Below, in pieces: positions 1 to 12,124 of a stretch of DNA of 64,000 bases. The stretch comes from Tetradesmus obliquus. Its lineage: Eukaryota > Chlorophyta > Chlorophyceae > Sphaeropleales > Scenedesmaceae. Below the pieces are notes generated by a model. The model saw only the letters and a list, made by a program, of their open reading frames with translations. It ran no database searches and had not been told where the DNA came from. The stretch spans positions 682,001 through 746,000 of the forward strand of contig CP126197.1 in NCBI GenBank assembly GCA_030272155.1, in the 5' to 3' direction. How positions within the stretch are numbered: the first letter of the stretch is position 1; each line of letters opens with the position of its first letter. The translations under genes and the position numbers were made by a program.

Positions 1-3000
1 GACTGACATAGGTCAGCAGCCAAGCACCTGTCGCACCGCACACCCTAAAAGGCCCCTTGCTGGCTGCTGATAGCACGGGCATGTATCCAAGGTTTGAGGA
101 GACAAAGTCAGCCAAAATGTTGGATGCAGCCAAAGCCGTTGCAGGAGGAGAGAGGATCGACAATGTGACTGCGTCACTCAGCAGCTTGATCAGCCGTGAA
201 TTGACTTGTGTGCTGTACAGAGCGCAGCCAGCTGACGCGGCATCCTTGAACAGACCTTGCTGCAGCCTGGCGACAATTTCAGCTCTGATCGCTGCAGCGC
301 CAGCACTGCTTGCAGGATTTGGCCCATAGGCAAGTCCAAACGTGTAGCTGGATGGCATGATGGAGGCACTGCCATAAGCCACCCTCACATTGCCATTGAT
401 GCCCCATGAGGCGCCCCAGCTGCACAGGCAGAACAGCGGCACCGTGACGGACAACTCAAAAAATAATATCATACGACAGTAGTACGTTGACCAGTGCTGC
501 AATGGTCGAGCATCACCAGTCATACGATGTAAGGCTCGCGTGGTGAGTAGCAGCAACTGACTGAACATAGGGTCAGCTTTTCCGGTGGGTCACTGTACAA
601 CCTCAGCTGCTTGCCAGCAGCGCACACACTGCTGGCCACCCTCACCTGTTTTTGCACAACCACGAGCCTTCACCTAGCTGGCCAACACTGTCGCTCCATC
701 TGCACAGCCAACAAGCATGAGAATGTTAGTCAAACAACTGATTGGAGCGACTGCCACAGCCGAGTCTGTTCATACCGTGTGATGTGCACTGGCGTGCAGG
801 CACCAATCCAGGCCATAAAACCCAACACACGTCATGAAGTGACTGATCAGTCACGCAAGTATGCTACATAACGTTATAGTGGTTAGGCGGGTTACAACAA
901 TGCGCTAGGTCAGCTGCTCATGTTGCATAGCCGGCAGCGCAAGTTGCCTGCTGGCAAAGCTCACCCGTAGCAGAATAATGCATGCAACTCAGGCTCAGTG
1001 CCATCTGTGATGTCACTGGGGTCATACACAGCCCCAGCTGCTTTTCCATCATAACGCTTGAAGCTGTCCGTTGGGCCAAATGCCTTTGAAGTGAGGACGC
1101 CCCCATTGAGCATGATCTGCTGCTTGACTTTGGCCATGGTGTCCAGGGAGTTTCCATCATAAGCCATACTGAAGTCTTCTTCTGCGGCCAGTGTTTGCAC
1201 ACGTGTGCAGCATGTGCGGCGGGTGAGACAGGGCATACCCAGTGATCTCCATGCGCAGCAAAGTTCGCAAAATACAATGCTGCACATGACTGGCATTTCA
1301 GCTCATGAGTGGCCATGGCTTCATTGCGCTCAAAGGTGGTACATGCCCGTCCCACGCCGTCATCAGACTGCAAGCATGCAGTCACGAGTTGCCTTGAGCC
1401 GTCAAAGGGCACTTGGTGCAATGTGAGGTTATCCTGAGTACGCAGGTGGGAATGAATGAATGAATGAGCTACGCGTGGTGTGTTAAAACTCGCCACCCGC
1501 GTAAGTTAAGGGAGGGTGTGTGTGTGACGATGAGGATACCCCATGCGCCTTCACACACGCAGGTGGGTGGCATGTCTGCAGGCATACCGGGCGTTGGTGT
1601 CCATTCCCAGTCCATTAAGACCCTCCACTGTGAATTACCTGATTAAGATGCAGCTGCAGCTGCAGCTGCAGCTGCATCTTAATCAGGTCTGCATCTTGAT
1701 CAGGTCGACAACATTTCACAACGGGCATGCTTGAACCTAGCACAGAGTACATATGCATGTTTGTAACCTACGTGCTATGTGCGTTGAGTGCAGTGCTGCA
1801 GCATCATCCCACCTGCAGGCAGCTGCGAAGGGCAGCCACGTGCTCTGAGGCAGTCCAGGGGAGGGCCGGGCCCTGCATTGTATGCATAGCAGCTGCGAGG
1901 TGCGAGCCCACTGATGCGGCCGGAAGCCACCTGCCTGAGAATGCCCTCTAAGTCTGCTCCTGCATCGCAGTTCACCCTCGGCTCCATCCTGTGGTTGCAA
2001 GCGCGCACAATCACCATGATGAGCTGGGTTGAGTTTGGATTCATGTTCTGTTGAGAAAGGCATGTAAAGCCGCCTGCTGGCTGCTACCAGTGGCTTTGCT
2101 GGCAGTGGCTTTAGAGCTTATGTATGGCATGCAGAAGTCATTCGAATGTGCATGCATGGTACGGCCGTTCGGCAGACTGCACAAGCAGCTTATACAGGTG
2201 TTGGCTACTCCACACAAGTGGTGCAGGCTTGCTGCTCTGTAGCGCTGCAGACTTATGTTAAGGCCACTCCCTCGACAGTCGCACCTGCAAAAGCTGAAGT
2301 CCTGCTCTGACAAGCTCAGTTTGTCCCAGCTCTGCTGCTTGTATTCACAGCAGCCTCGGCAGCAGCAGTCACTGCAAAGCCCACGCATGCTGCACAGCCC
2401 TTCTGGTCCTGCAAGTGGCAGCGCGTGTGTGTTTGGCACTTGTAGCTGTGTAGCAAGAGCTGTGCTTTGACAATTTGCAAGTGCACGGTGCAATTTCAAT
2501 ATGCTGTGTCGGCAACATGAAATTGCTAGAAAGTGGGCTGCGCCACAGCTGAAGCGGCCGTTGCTGAAACCGTTGCCAACACAACACTGGTTGTGAGTGT
2601 GCATTCTTCTGCTACCACAACACTGGCCTCATTTACAGGTGTTCATGACAGCAGGCTTGCAGCAGTCTAGCCACCATATGCATATGGCTGCTGTGCTGCA
2701 TCACCACATAAATCTGAGAAACGCACAAGCTTGAGCAGGTTCGTGCTGTACATGCCGTATCGAAACAATCTTTTCGAGCTCCGGCCTCGGGCGTGGCACC
2801 CACCTGTGCAGGGCTGATGAATGCATTGCCACCTGTGTCCTCTGTGCTGTTCGAGCTGTACGCTGGTGGAGTGAGCACCATCAGCAGCACATCATCGCAG
2901 TTTGACCCAGCCACACCATCTGCTGAGCACGATGCCTGCAGGGTATCTTTGAGCTACTCAGGTGTGACTGGTCCTTTTGCACCAAGGTTGCCCACAGTGT

Positions 3001-3765
3001 TTGCGAGGCGCCTGCTGGTCTGGTACCCGCGCCTGGTTGCATTTCTGGAAGAGCGCAGGCCCTGCTTTTTGGGTGTGAGCCCAGTTGTGAACCTGCCGGT
3101 GTGAGCAGGTGTAGGGCGGTGTGAGTTTGCAGGTGCAGTGTCAAGTATGCTGCATATGGCACTGCCACTGGCAGTTCGACTAGAGCCATCACATGCAGGT
3201 GTGCGGCTGTTACCAGCTGTACATGCACATGCATGCTGTTGTAGATGCAAATGTCCTGCAGCAGCACACAGCTGATACCAAAAGCAGGCATAATGAAACC
3301 AACGCTGCGTGATCACGCTATCAGTAGATTCCGACGACAAGTCATCGCCGCACGGGCTTGAGTAGAGGTCGTTGCACATGACATGTAATGAGAGAGGATA
3401 GTTACATGTAATGCGAGTCATGCTGGTTTTTGTGATACCATCTGTAAAGTGTCACAGCGTGCAGCTGCGGGCTTCGACTGCAAGCATCCAAAACACTGAC
3501 AACTCCAGGTCAGTGCTCACCTTTTAGTGCACGTGACAGTGCCACGCACGACTGACGCAGTAAATCCGGCATTGCACCGAGCAGAGCAGGTGAAACTGGC
3601 ACCTGGTTTCACACACACAGCGCGCCCATTGGCCGGAGTGGGGCACCTGGTACAGCTGGTGCCACACCTCTGAATGGTTGTGCAGTTTGCAGCCAGCAGC
3701 TGCCTGCTGCTAGCTCCTGCAAGGCATTGAAGCAGCACAGTACAGCTCAGCACTGCTGTCAGATG
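1..3765 (-). CDS. Papain-like cysteine peptidase (C1A), 3' end off the window, possibly a pseudogene
   Basis: Probably a secreted papain-fold protease. Exons read on the minus strand: about 3765-3521, 3092-2996, 2935-2804, 2408-2285, 1988-1813, 1181-965, 699-646 and 419 to the edge. The first exon has a hydrophobic leader and then a Cys-rich segment with CxxC-type spacing. The oxyanion Gln and nucleophile Cys lie in DQKGCAACVGFA, the active His in HALFCYG, and the Asn in KNSWGASWG, which is the classic family order. The residue after the nucleophile is Val, where papains normally have Trp. All junctions keep frame except inside exon 2408-2285, whose length is one base short. Reading GTG AA-TAC restores the conserved continuation YKQQSW...LSLSEQDF. 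No in-frame ATG precedes the leader. It may be a decayed copy, or carry assembly errors or an unseen upstream exon. The protein continues for over 100 residues past NSWG. Confidence 0.78.
1637..1688. repeat. 52-nt perfect palindrome in an intron
   Basis: ACCTGATTAAGATGCAGCTG... is an exact self-complement with 26-nt arms and no spacer, centred on (GCAGCT)n. A diverged half-arm copy (CTGCATCTTGATCAGGT) follows directly at about 1689-1706. It lies in the intron between protease exons 1988-1813 and 1181-965. It could form a hairpin in the pre-mRNA or a cruciform in DNA. Confidence 0.9.
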
Positions 3766-4014
3766 GGCATCTGGCAGCCAACCGTAATTGCAGATGATTG
3801 GCTGCCCGGTGCTGGCGGTTAGCAGCACTCATAATGCACAACCTACTGCTTGCCATGACCTCAGTTGCGCGCTGCTGTGTTTTGCAGCAGGCAAGCATAC
3901 ACATGTTTCAAAGCTGCCGCGCAAGCATGCTATAGGCCAGCATGCACTGCACTTACAACTGCTTTCCCTAACCATTCCCTAAGCCGTTCCCTAGGGCTTC
4001 CCTATATCGTGGAC

Positions 4015-4083
4015 AGGGAACGGTTAGGGAATCCCTATTAGGGACAAATGGCGTCCCTAATAGGAATTCCCTAACCGTTCCCT
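4015..4083. repeat. Near-perfect inverted repeat, 31-nt arms and 7-nt loop
   Basis: The arms 4015-4045 and 4053-4083 are complementary with one mismatch and flank AAATGGC. They are rich in CCCTAA/TTAGGG. More copies of the TTCCCTAA word lie just to the left at about 3964-4005. The block sits upstream of the protease gene and looks like a small foldback element or the core of a MITE. No target duplication was identified. Confidence 0.8.
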
Positions 4084-4089
4084 ATTTCT

Positions 4090-7000
4090 TCAGTATCGCA
4101 AAATTGCCGTGCTACGTTGAATTACACGCCCAAAACATATTCTTACACATACTTTGAAACACAGAGCACGTTCGGAGCAGCTCCGAGGTTCGATGCACCG
4201 CATCAGTGCCCCGCAGTGCCTTAGGTGCACCATTAACTCGAGGCAGGCACTCAGCAGCACCCAAGGTCTGCTGGCAATCGCAAATCAAAAACCACAGAAC
4301 AAACATCATGACAAAAATGATGTGCCTGCCCGCCCAAATCAGGCAAATTTGATGTATTGCAGCCCTGCTGTATTGCACAACGCAGCCTGTAGGACACATG
4401 CTGGCTCTGTTGCTGCTGCTGCTGCTGTATAAACAACTGCCAGTTGTTTGCCAGTGGTTGTGCAGACATGTCGGCTCCCAAAAAAGAACGTGCACTCCAC
4501 AGCTCTTGCAATGCAGGTAGTGTTGCTGCCGTGCTACATCACAACTGCCTGCACACACAGTGTAGGTGAAAGCCACAAAGCAGACACAAGCACACCAGCA
4601 GATGAGCCTCTTGCGACGACTCACAACAGGCATGAGTTGAACGGCAGCAACAGTAGTGCATGCTACACAAGCTGCCTTTCCGCATATGTAGAGCCACACA
4701 CACACAGCTAGCTGTACAAACATCCTGTGCACACACACATCGCATCTGCCACCACCAAGCTATGGCGGGCTGTCGTACGTGGGATGTAGTAGGTTTCCAG
4801 CACCTCTCTGGTGTCAAGCATCAGCTCACCCACTGCATGTCTTCCTGTTTCTGCAGCAGCTGCTGGTGGCAAGCTGGCGCATACAAGCAGCGCCAGCGAC
4901 ACCACAAGGCCTGCACAACACAAAACATCACCGTCAAGATGTACGTCTTGAGCATTTACTGACAATAAGATACAGCCTTTGCTGTTGCAGTCTACTGCAT
5001 GCAGACAACTGCGCAGCTGGCAGCAGACGCCACAGTGGAGTAGTGTGAGGATTGGCTCGCTGCTCGTTGTCGCAGCAAGCACAACGTAAGTTTTGATCAT
5101 GAACAAAGATTTGTTTTGGGGCACTCAGCACACTGTGCACTGCTGCGGCTGGACTGTGCAAGGCGCTGCTGCTGCTGCTGCTCGCCCGTGGGACACAAAC
5201 AGCTGGAACACCCACCACAGCTGCTGTTGGCCGTAACCATAGAGCACTTCGACATTTGTTGGCAATACGATTGTTTTTAGGTCGATTGTGCGGAATTTTG
5301 GAAGAACGGGATGGAGGCGCACCACAGGCCAGTATCTATGAAGCACCCTTGCTTTCCTGCGCGACGTCACGATGCGCATCTACACACTACGTTGACAAAT
5401 TTCTAGTTTCTTGCTTTTGATCGATGTTCTGCTTCACCGTTCAGTCTCTTGGCAGCACATGCGGACCTGTCGCTCCTGTCCTCAGTCAGGGACCGGACAG
5501 ATGCGCTCGCGGCAAGTAGCACTTTGTAGATGTAGAGACCATACTTTGTTAGAATTGTCTCTGGCATGGTGATCACTAGCACCCTGCTTTTGTAACGGGC
5601 GTCATGACTGGCCCTCACAACTCCACACAGTGACTGTACTCACAGCCAGCAGTGGTGAGCCCTTGGTTTTGGACAGCGATGCAGTCGTTGGTTAATCGTC
5701 CAATGTACTGTATCTTAGAAGTGAAACCCAATCTTCAATGGCAGCCGCACAAATCAGCAGTATGCCGCCAAAATGAGTGAAACGTAGTCACCAACACCCT
5801 TCCACCAGTGACCGCAGCGCGCCACAAGGGTCACCAGCAGGGTACCCTCAGGGCCTGCATGCTCATGGTGCTGGGCTGCCTGAAATCATTACTGCTGCAT
5901 GCCCTTGCTGTGCTGTCTTTAATCTGTAAGAATCCTGTCAGCAAATGGGAGACCAGCGCTATAACTATAGCTAAAGCGCAGCGCTGTGCACACTCGATGT
6001 GCTGGCAGCGCTGCATTGCAGACTGTGCTTCACGCCGCAATGGCATGGCTGGCAGTCGTGGATAGGTTGTTGGCGGCTGCAGGAGACTTATTGTGCATCA
6101 CTGGACCTTTCAGTGTTACGCACATTGTTTGGCGTTAAACACATCACACTTCGATCGTAATTGAGAGGTACCTCTCACACCGGTGTGATGTCTCACTCAT
6201 GTCCTGAGCCTGAATTGTGTTACAGATCACCAACGTTGTTGCATCCTTTAAATTGCATGTTGTCTCTAGCAGTGGATGTGGTGAGTACATGTGAATTTGT
6301 TCAACAGTTGTGTGTTGGCAGCAGCAGCAGGTTTCTGTCAGGCAGGCTCCCCGCTGGGCATAACGCCACGTGGCATTGGTGCAGCGGCACCAGCTGCAGC
6401 TTGGTGCACAACAGCTTGGTGCACAAAAGCTTGCAACCCTTGAGCATATACTGATGTATTGCGTATTGTTATTCACCTCTGTGCTGAGCAGAAGGCTCAG
6501 ATGAGTCTTTGGTACTTGCGTTACATGCCAAGACTGCCAGTCTTCAGTGCGCACGCATCTGCAAGAGCTTGCAGCAACGTCATGTAACAATTCTGGTTCT
6601 GCGGTCATACCTGATGCGAATCACAGTGTTATGCATGCCAGTGGCGTGTCCAATCACATAATATACACGTCTGTACAGACAGCCAAGCCGCAGCCCAATA
6701 CGGTCCGACCAACCTGCTTTAGTGAGTCTGTACTGCGGGGTTTTGCAACTTGTGACAAGTCGACTGGGCCACAGCGCCGGGCACCGCTAGTGCAGCTTCT
6801 TTGCGGCCGCTGCAGCGCCTGAACTGTAAAGTCTCTGTCAACAACGGCTGGGGTACAACTGTCCACCGCTAGTGCAGCTTCTTTGCGGCCACTGCAGTGC
6901 CTCGACCCTGCACAGCCGCACTTTGCTGCTGCTGCTGCATGTATACTTGTGACAGCTGCAGCAGCAGCTGCCAGCAGAGGCTGGCTGTCTCCACCACGTT

Positions 7001-7320
7001 CCTCTTCAGCATGCCAGCCAGCCCCCACACAGCAGTCTGCAAGGTGCAGCAGCAGCACAGCGCAGCCAATCTCAGTAGTATGTTGACAGCAGGCCAAGCA
7101 AGAATATGCGGTGGATTTAGATAACAACAGAACATTGCTGTTGGAACTGCAGCTGCGCACAAGAGCATGCATCATGCCACCATGACGGCAGTGCAGTGCA
7201 ATAGCTCCTCACTGTAGCTGGTGTTGGCTACGGCCTCAAGCCCTGGAAGTAATGACAGACAGATTGCATATGCATTGAGATGTGTGCAAGCAGGCCAGCC
7301 GTATATCCTACTGAAATAGG
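4090..7320. other. No supported gene
   Basis: Only short overlapping reading frames without splice-consistent continuation are seen. Two minus-strand pieces are conceivable exons: 5125-5379, and a hydrophobic stretch near 4860-4930. Neither matches a family I recognise. Around 6800-6890 a 28-bp word is duplicated directly about 67 bp apart. Confidence 0.4.
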
Positions 7321-7324
7321 CATG

Positions 7325-8041
7325 CTAGGATAGGCTGTTCCAGAGTACAATGCACCACTGTGCGCTCACCTGAGTCACTGGAGAGGCATCTCTCAGCAGC
7401 TTCACTGTCACTGCAGCAGCAACAACCTCCGCTGAAGCCATACCCCACTGACCACACCGCCCCGCTGCCGTGCCGGCTAGCTGCAGCACCTGCACCAGCA
7501 GCTGCTGCAGCTGCGACCGCTGCTGCTGGCTGTCACCATTGGCAAAGCCAATCACCCACAGCACAATGCAGCAGGCCTGCTGTGCTGCTGCAGCTCCCTG
7601 CACCAGCACAACCTGTGCTGCACGTGCCATTACAGTGTGCAGCTGTTTTGCAACGGCCCAAATAAGGCCATACATGGCCCGCACAATGCACTCAACAGCA
7701 TGTACTGCTGCCTCCTCTGCTGCAAACATGCCATGCTGGCAAGTGCTGGCCGCTGCGCTGCCTGCTGCTGCTGGGGCTTGCAGCAGCAGCCACCGGCCAG
7801 CCCACCACAGCACACCAGTCCAGAGGCCCAGCACAACCAACAGCCTGCTGACAGACCCCAGTGACTGCTGCTGCTGCTGCTCCTGCCGGGGGCTATCTAC
7901 AGACCTGTCACCAACAGCTGCAGATGCTGCTGCTGGTGTATCAGTAGCCTGCTGCTGCTGCAGCTGCTGCTTGATTGCCATGACTGCTGTGGTAGTTGTT
8001 GGCTTGTCTTCGCTGCCTCCTGTCATACTGCTGCTGCTGGC

Positions 8042-8082
<41 letters not shown>

Positions 8083-9236
8083 GTTGTGGATGCCGCAGCA
8101 GCTGCCTGAGTTCCTCCACTCCCTCAGCTGCTGCTGCTTGTGCTGCTGCCCCAGACACCAGCTGCATCTGTTGACGCACAAGCTGCACGCAGGCTTTGCT
8201 TGAATCCCTCGCCCTCAGCGTTGCTGCCTGCACGCTCCTGTGCATGCCGAGCATCAAAGTGACAATGCTCAAAAGGATATACAGCAGTGTAAACGCCAGC
8301 GCATGCACTGGCGCAGTGACCCAGGGCTGCTGCTGCCATTGCTGCTGCTGCCACTGCTGCTGCTGCTGCTGCTGAGATTGCTGCTGCTGCTGCTGCTGCT
8401 GCTGTGGGTGAGCTGTCTGCTGCAGCAGCATGCCCGCTGTTGAGTACGCCATGCTCCATAAGCTGCTGCTGCTGCTGCTAGCCTGGCTCACTGCTGCTGC
8501 CCCAGGATGCGCTACTCCTGGCCAGCTGTGCTGGTTGCAAGGCGATACAGTCATAGCATGTGGCAGGCAACCAGCCAGATGGGCCATGCTTTGTACTGGC
8601 ATATGGCAAGGCTGTGAGCAGCCACAAGTCTGAAAGCTGCCAGGCTGCTGCATCAGACCTGCAGCTGCATTGGGACTCACAACAGCGGCTGCTAGCGGGT
8701 GGGCACCTGGTACTGCTGCTGCTGCTGCTGCCAGTGTGCATGGCACCAGCTGCAGCTGCTGCATGTGCAGCTGCTGGAAGGCTGCCATCTGCAGCTGCTG
8801 GTAGGGCACAGGGTACAGCTGCTGCGGCTGCTGCTGGTGCTGGTGCTGCGGCTGCTGCTGTTGCTGTTGCATGCAGTATGGACGCAGCAGCTGCTGGTGC
8901 CCATGATATGGATGCGTCAACAGGGGTGCTGGCTGGTATGCAGCGTTGGAGCGAGACTGCTGCTGCTGCTGCGTCTGCTGCTGCTGCATGGCGTTTTCAA
9001 ATAAGATGCCGGAAAGCGTTGGACTACCTGGCGAAGCATCTGCGGTGCTTGCGCCCTGCCTATAGCTCTCAGAACTCTTGCTGGCTGCGCCTGCTGCTGT
9101 TGCTGGCACGTTGTCATCGTGTGCTGCTGCTGCAATGACACAAGCTGCGTCAGTGCCGGCTGCCTGCGACAGCAGAGCACCAATGCTGCGCGCTCTACGC
9201 CAGAAGGAACTGCTCAGGCTGCCCCTATCTGTGGGG

Positions 9237-9282
<46 letters not shown>

Positions 9283-9454
9283 CACTGGAGCTGGATTGAA
9301 CTGGCAGTTGGCTTGCTGCCTTGACTGGAGTCCCCATGCTGCTGCTGTAGGCTGAATAGCCGCTTTCCGTTGACCAGCTGCTACTGCGAGTGAGGGAATC
9401 CTCTGCTGCCAGCCAAGTTCCTCCAGCATGACAGTACATCTGCTGTGCTTGCAT
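7325..9454 (-). CDS. Ser/Gln-rich multi-pass membrane protein, unknown function
   Basis: One open frame of about 709 residues from the first in-frame ATG. The N-terminal half is low complexity: poly-Ser near residues 55-72 and several Gln tracts encoded by CAG runs. Hydrophobic segments follow at about 385-405 (HALAFTLLYILLSIVTLMLG), 537-558 (RLLVVLGLWTGVLWWAGRW), 588-608 and 625-636. A second poly-Ser tract lies in between. Near the 3' end, about 7370, CAG|GTGAGC is a strong splice donor, so the true last residues may lie in an unseen exon further left. At the 5' side, TTTGCCTGCAG just upstream of the ATG could be an acceptor, so an upstream exon is also possible. I do not recognise a family. 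Frame length and hydrophobic segments argue for a real gene. Confidence 0.5.
8042..8084. repeat. (CTG)n tract coding poly-Ser in the 7.3-9.5 kb gene
   Basis: Uninterrupted CTG run read as AGC (Ser) on the minus strand. A similar run at about 9240-9284 codes the N-terminal poly-Ser. Confidence 0.85.
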
Positions 9455-12124
9455 GGAAAAGATGGCTTGCACGCTGCTCAAGTTCTGCAGGCAAACGTGC
9501 AAAAAAGACAGTAAATCTGGCTACCCTACTTTGAAGCATGGCGTTAAAGCTGTCTATGCGCCTCGGGAGACACGCCGTGTGATGCGCACCTGTGCGCGCC
9601 AACACCCTCAGGAAGAGCACAGGCGTGCGTTATGCTGCTTGATAGCTTTTTTAAGGCTTCAGTTATGTTTTCAGGCATTTAGAGTTGTGCAATCCAGCGG
9701 TAGCCCCTGGTGTGAAGATGAAGCAGGCAGGTGTGTGAGTCTGTTCGGCTCACGCACACTCATGTTTGTAGTTTCACATCGTAAAAACGAAAAATACGGC
9801 AAGTGCATGCTTCCTGCTGGTTACACACAACCCTCCACCAAACCTGAAGAATTTCACGACAAGCTCGCGATCGTGTCACCTTCCCACATTCCGCAGCGTC
9901 TCGCGCATCAAACGACATCTTAACCCATAAAAGTGAAGGTCACCGCCTTGCAGTCCGTGCAACCTGTTGGGCCCATGCGCCCAGCTGGAGTGCCAGCTGC
10001 AGCTGGCACCAGCTGGTGTCAGGAGTGCCACGGCCTGCTGCAGCTGAGTGGCGTGGCGTGCTGCAGCTGGCGCACGAACACAACCCCAGCTGACAAGGCA
10101 AAAGTTCAAGAGGCAACCTTGCAAAGCTGTTCACTGCCGCACATGCAAACGTCAAAGCTGCAGTACTCAGCAGGCCACACCACAGCTGCTGCTGTACAAA
10201 GCTCTGCAGCACACAGCTGAGCCCATGCGTTATGTGATGTCACCACACGCCATGCGTGCCATTGCCATTGCGGCCTACGAAAGCAGAACTAGCAGTGTAA
10301 TGATTCCGCCCAACATCTTAGTGAAGACTGAACTCATGAGCCGACATTAGGCTCTTGTAAGAGGCTAGTGAGAGTGCCAAACCCTCTTCTACAAAGGGAC
10401 TCAGAACCCACAGCTGGTACCACCGCAGCAATGTTCAGCTGTGCCGCAGTCCACAGCACAAAGGCCTCAACCGCAGCACAAGCACTTGTCACGTGGCCAG
10501 GTGGGATGGACGGATGTCTGCTGCACAGCAGCAAGCACTGGTCAAGAAATGCTTCCCTTGAGCAACTTCGCTCAGGTCAAGGCGGTAGCTGCAATCAAGC
10601 TCTGGCACCCGGGGCTAGTCACAACTGCACACCTACACGCCATCCAATGGCTGCAGCAGCCTTTTGCAATCCAACGACACAGCAACTGTCGTACTACAGC
10701 CATACTGGGCAGTAGCAGCCACCCAGCAGGCAGATCTCCACAACTGTGCACAGATTATGCGCAAGTGGTACCCAACAACTCACAACGATGATGATCACGA
10801 CCGACGCATGCAGCCAGAGCTGCTAAATGAAAAAAAGTGCAGCTGGCAGTCAGCCAGCTCACCCAGTTGGATGGAGCATGCTGTGCAAACAGCACACAAC
10901 ACCAGAATTGCTGGGCATGCACAGGTACATGCATGCAGGTAATCTATTTGCTACAGCAAGGTTGGCGTGCTTTCGACGCTGCCACCTGGCATCAAGGTAA
11001 CCGCATAAAGGTGCAAAAATTCAGCGAGTGCTGCTGACAATGCCAGCATCAAAATACATCCTTTACTGTATCTCATGCCACAGTCTTGGGCATGGACACA
11101 GTACGCATCACATCAGATGGAGGGAGGTGGAGTGTTGTGAGCTGCTCTTGCACACTTCACATGGAGTAACAGGCCTGCAACACACCGCCAGGTAGCACAC
11201 ACCGCATGTATTTAGGACATGTGTGTCGTGCCAGCATGCCGTGTTGCAACGATGCAGAAGAGAAGAGAAGAGAAGGAACCGTTTCTGTGACAGGCGATGT
11301 TGATGCACGGCAGTCATGCTCTTAATGCTTTGAGCTTCATTTCCACGGGTGCACTGTGAGCACCTGAGTGAAAGGCCAACAGTGTCTTGTTGCTGGCTAC
11401 CAGAAGCAGCACTCTTCCAAACGTCATTTGTAAGCCACTGGTGCGTGAGCACCTAACAAAGACCTCCATGATGCTGCTGCTTGCAGCAGCCAGCAGCACA
11501 GTCATTAAGCAACGTAGGCTCTACAGCACATGGGTACACCAACCACAATGCTATAAGTATGACCACACTGTCATAATGTTGCCATGACCCACATGTAACA
11601 TCACCCACATGTAACGTCCCTCTCTCATGAAACAGCAATCTTCCAGCCGTCATTTGCAAGCCACTGGTGCACGAGCACCTGAAAGAAGACCAGCATTATG
11701 CTGCTGCTTGCAGCAGCTAGCAGCAAAGTCATCAAGCGATGTGGGAGATACAGCACATGGCGACACCAACCGCAATGCTGTGCATTTGACCACAGTCAAA
11801 AACAGCAATCCTCCAGCCGTCATTTGTAAGCCACTGGTGCGTGAGCACCAAAAAAAGACCAGCATTATGCTGCTGCTTGCAGCAGCAAGTAGCACAGTCA
11901 TTACAGGACTGACGAGACACAGCAAAAGGGAACACCGGCCACAGCACTGTATGTATGACCCTAATGTCACGAGCCCCACTGAAGCTGTTGCAGCCTAGCA
12001 GCAGACACAAACTCAGCCTAGCTGAAATGATCACACGCCGGTACTCAACACGCTCAAGCCCCCACAACATTGTCACGGCTGTTCAGGCTGCCAAGATCAT
12101 GATACAGTTGGCAGCAGCAGCGGC
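9455..12124. other. Intergenic, with an imperfect repeat array at the right end
   Basis: No spliceable coding signal was found. Between about 11380 and 11910 three imperfect copies of a roughly 110-bp block occur. Each contains CATTTGTAAGCCACTGGTGC and then a run of CTGCTG and CAGCAG. This lies just beyond the stop codon of the metalloprotease at 12125. Confidence 0.5.
11380..11910. repeat. Three imperfect copies of a roughly 110-bp block
   Basis: Blocks start near 11390, 11630 and 11805. They share the word CCACTGGTGC, GAGCACC and the CTGCTGCTTGCAGCAG palindrome. The origin is unknown; it may be a mobile-element remnant or a local duplication. Confidence 0.65.

Noticed and set aside
57..329. 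A 90-codon plus-strand frame at the left edge.
   Set aside because: The minus strand here reads the papain NSWGASWG exon and its continuation, so the plus frame is a shadow.
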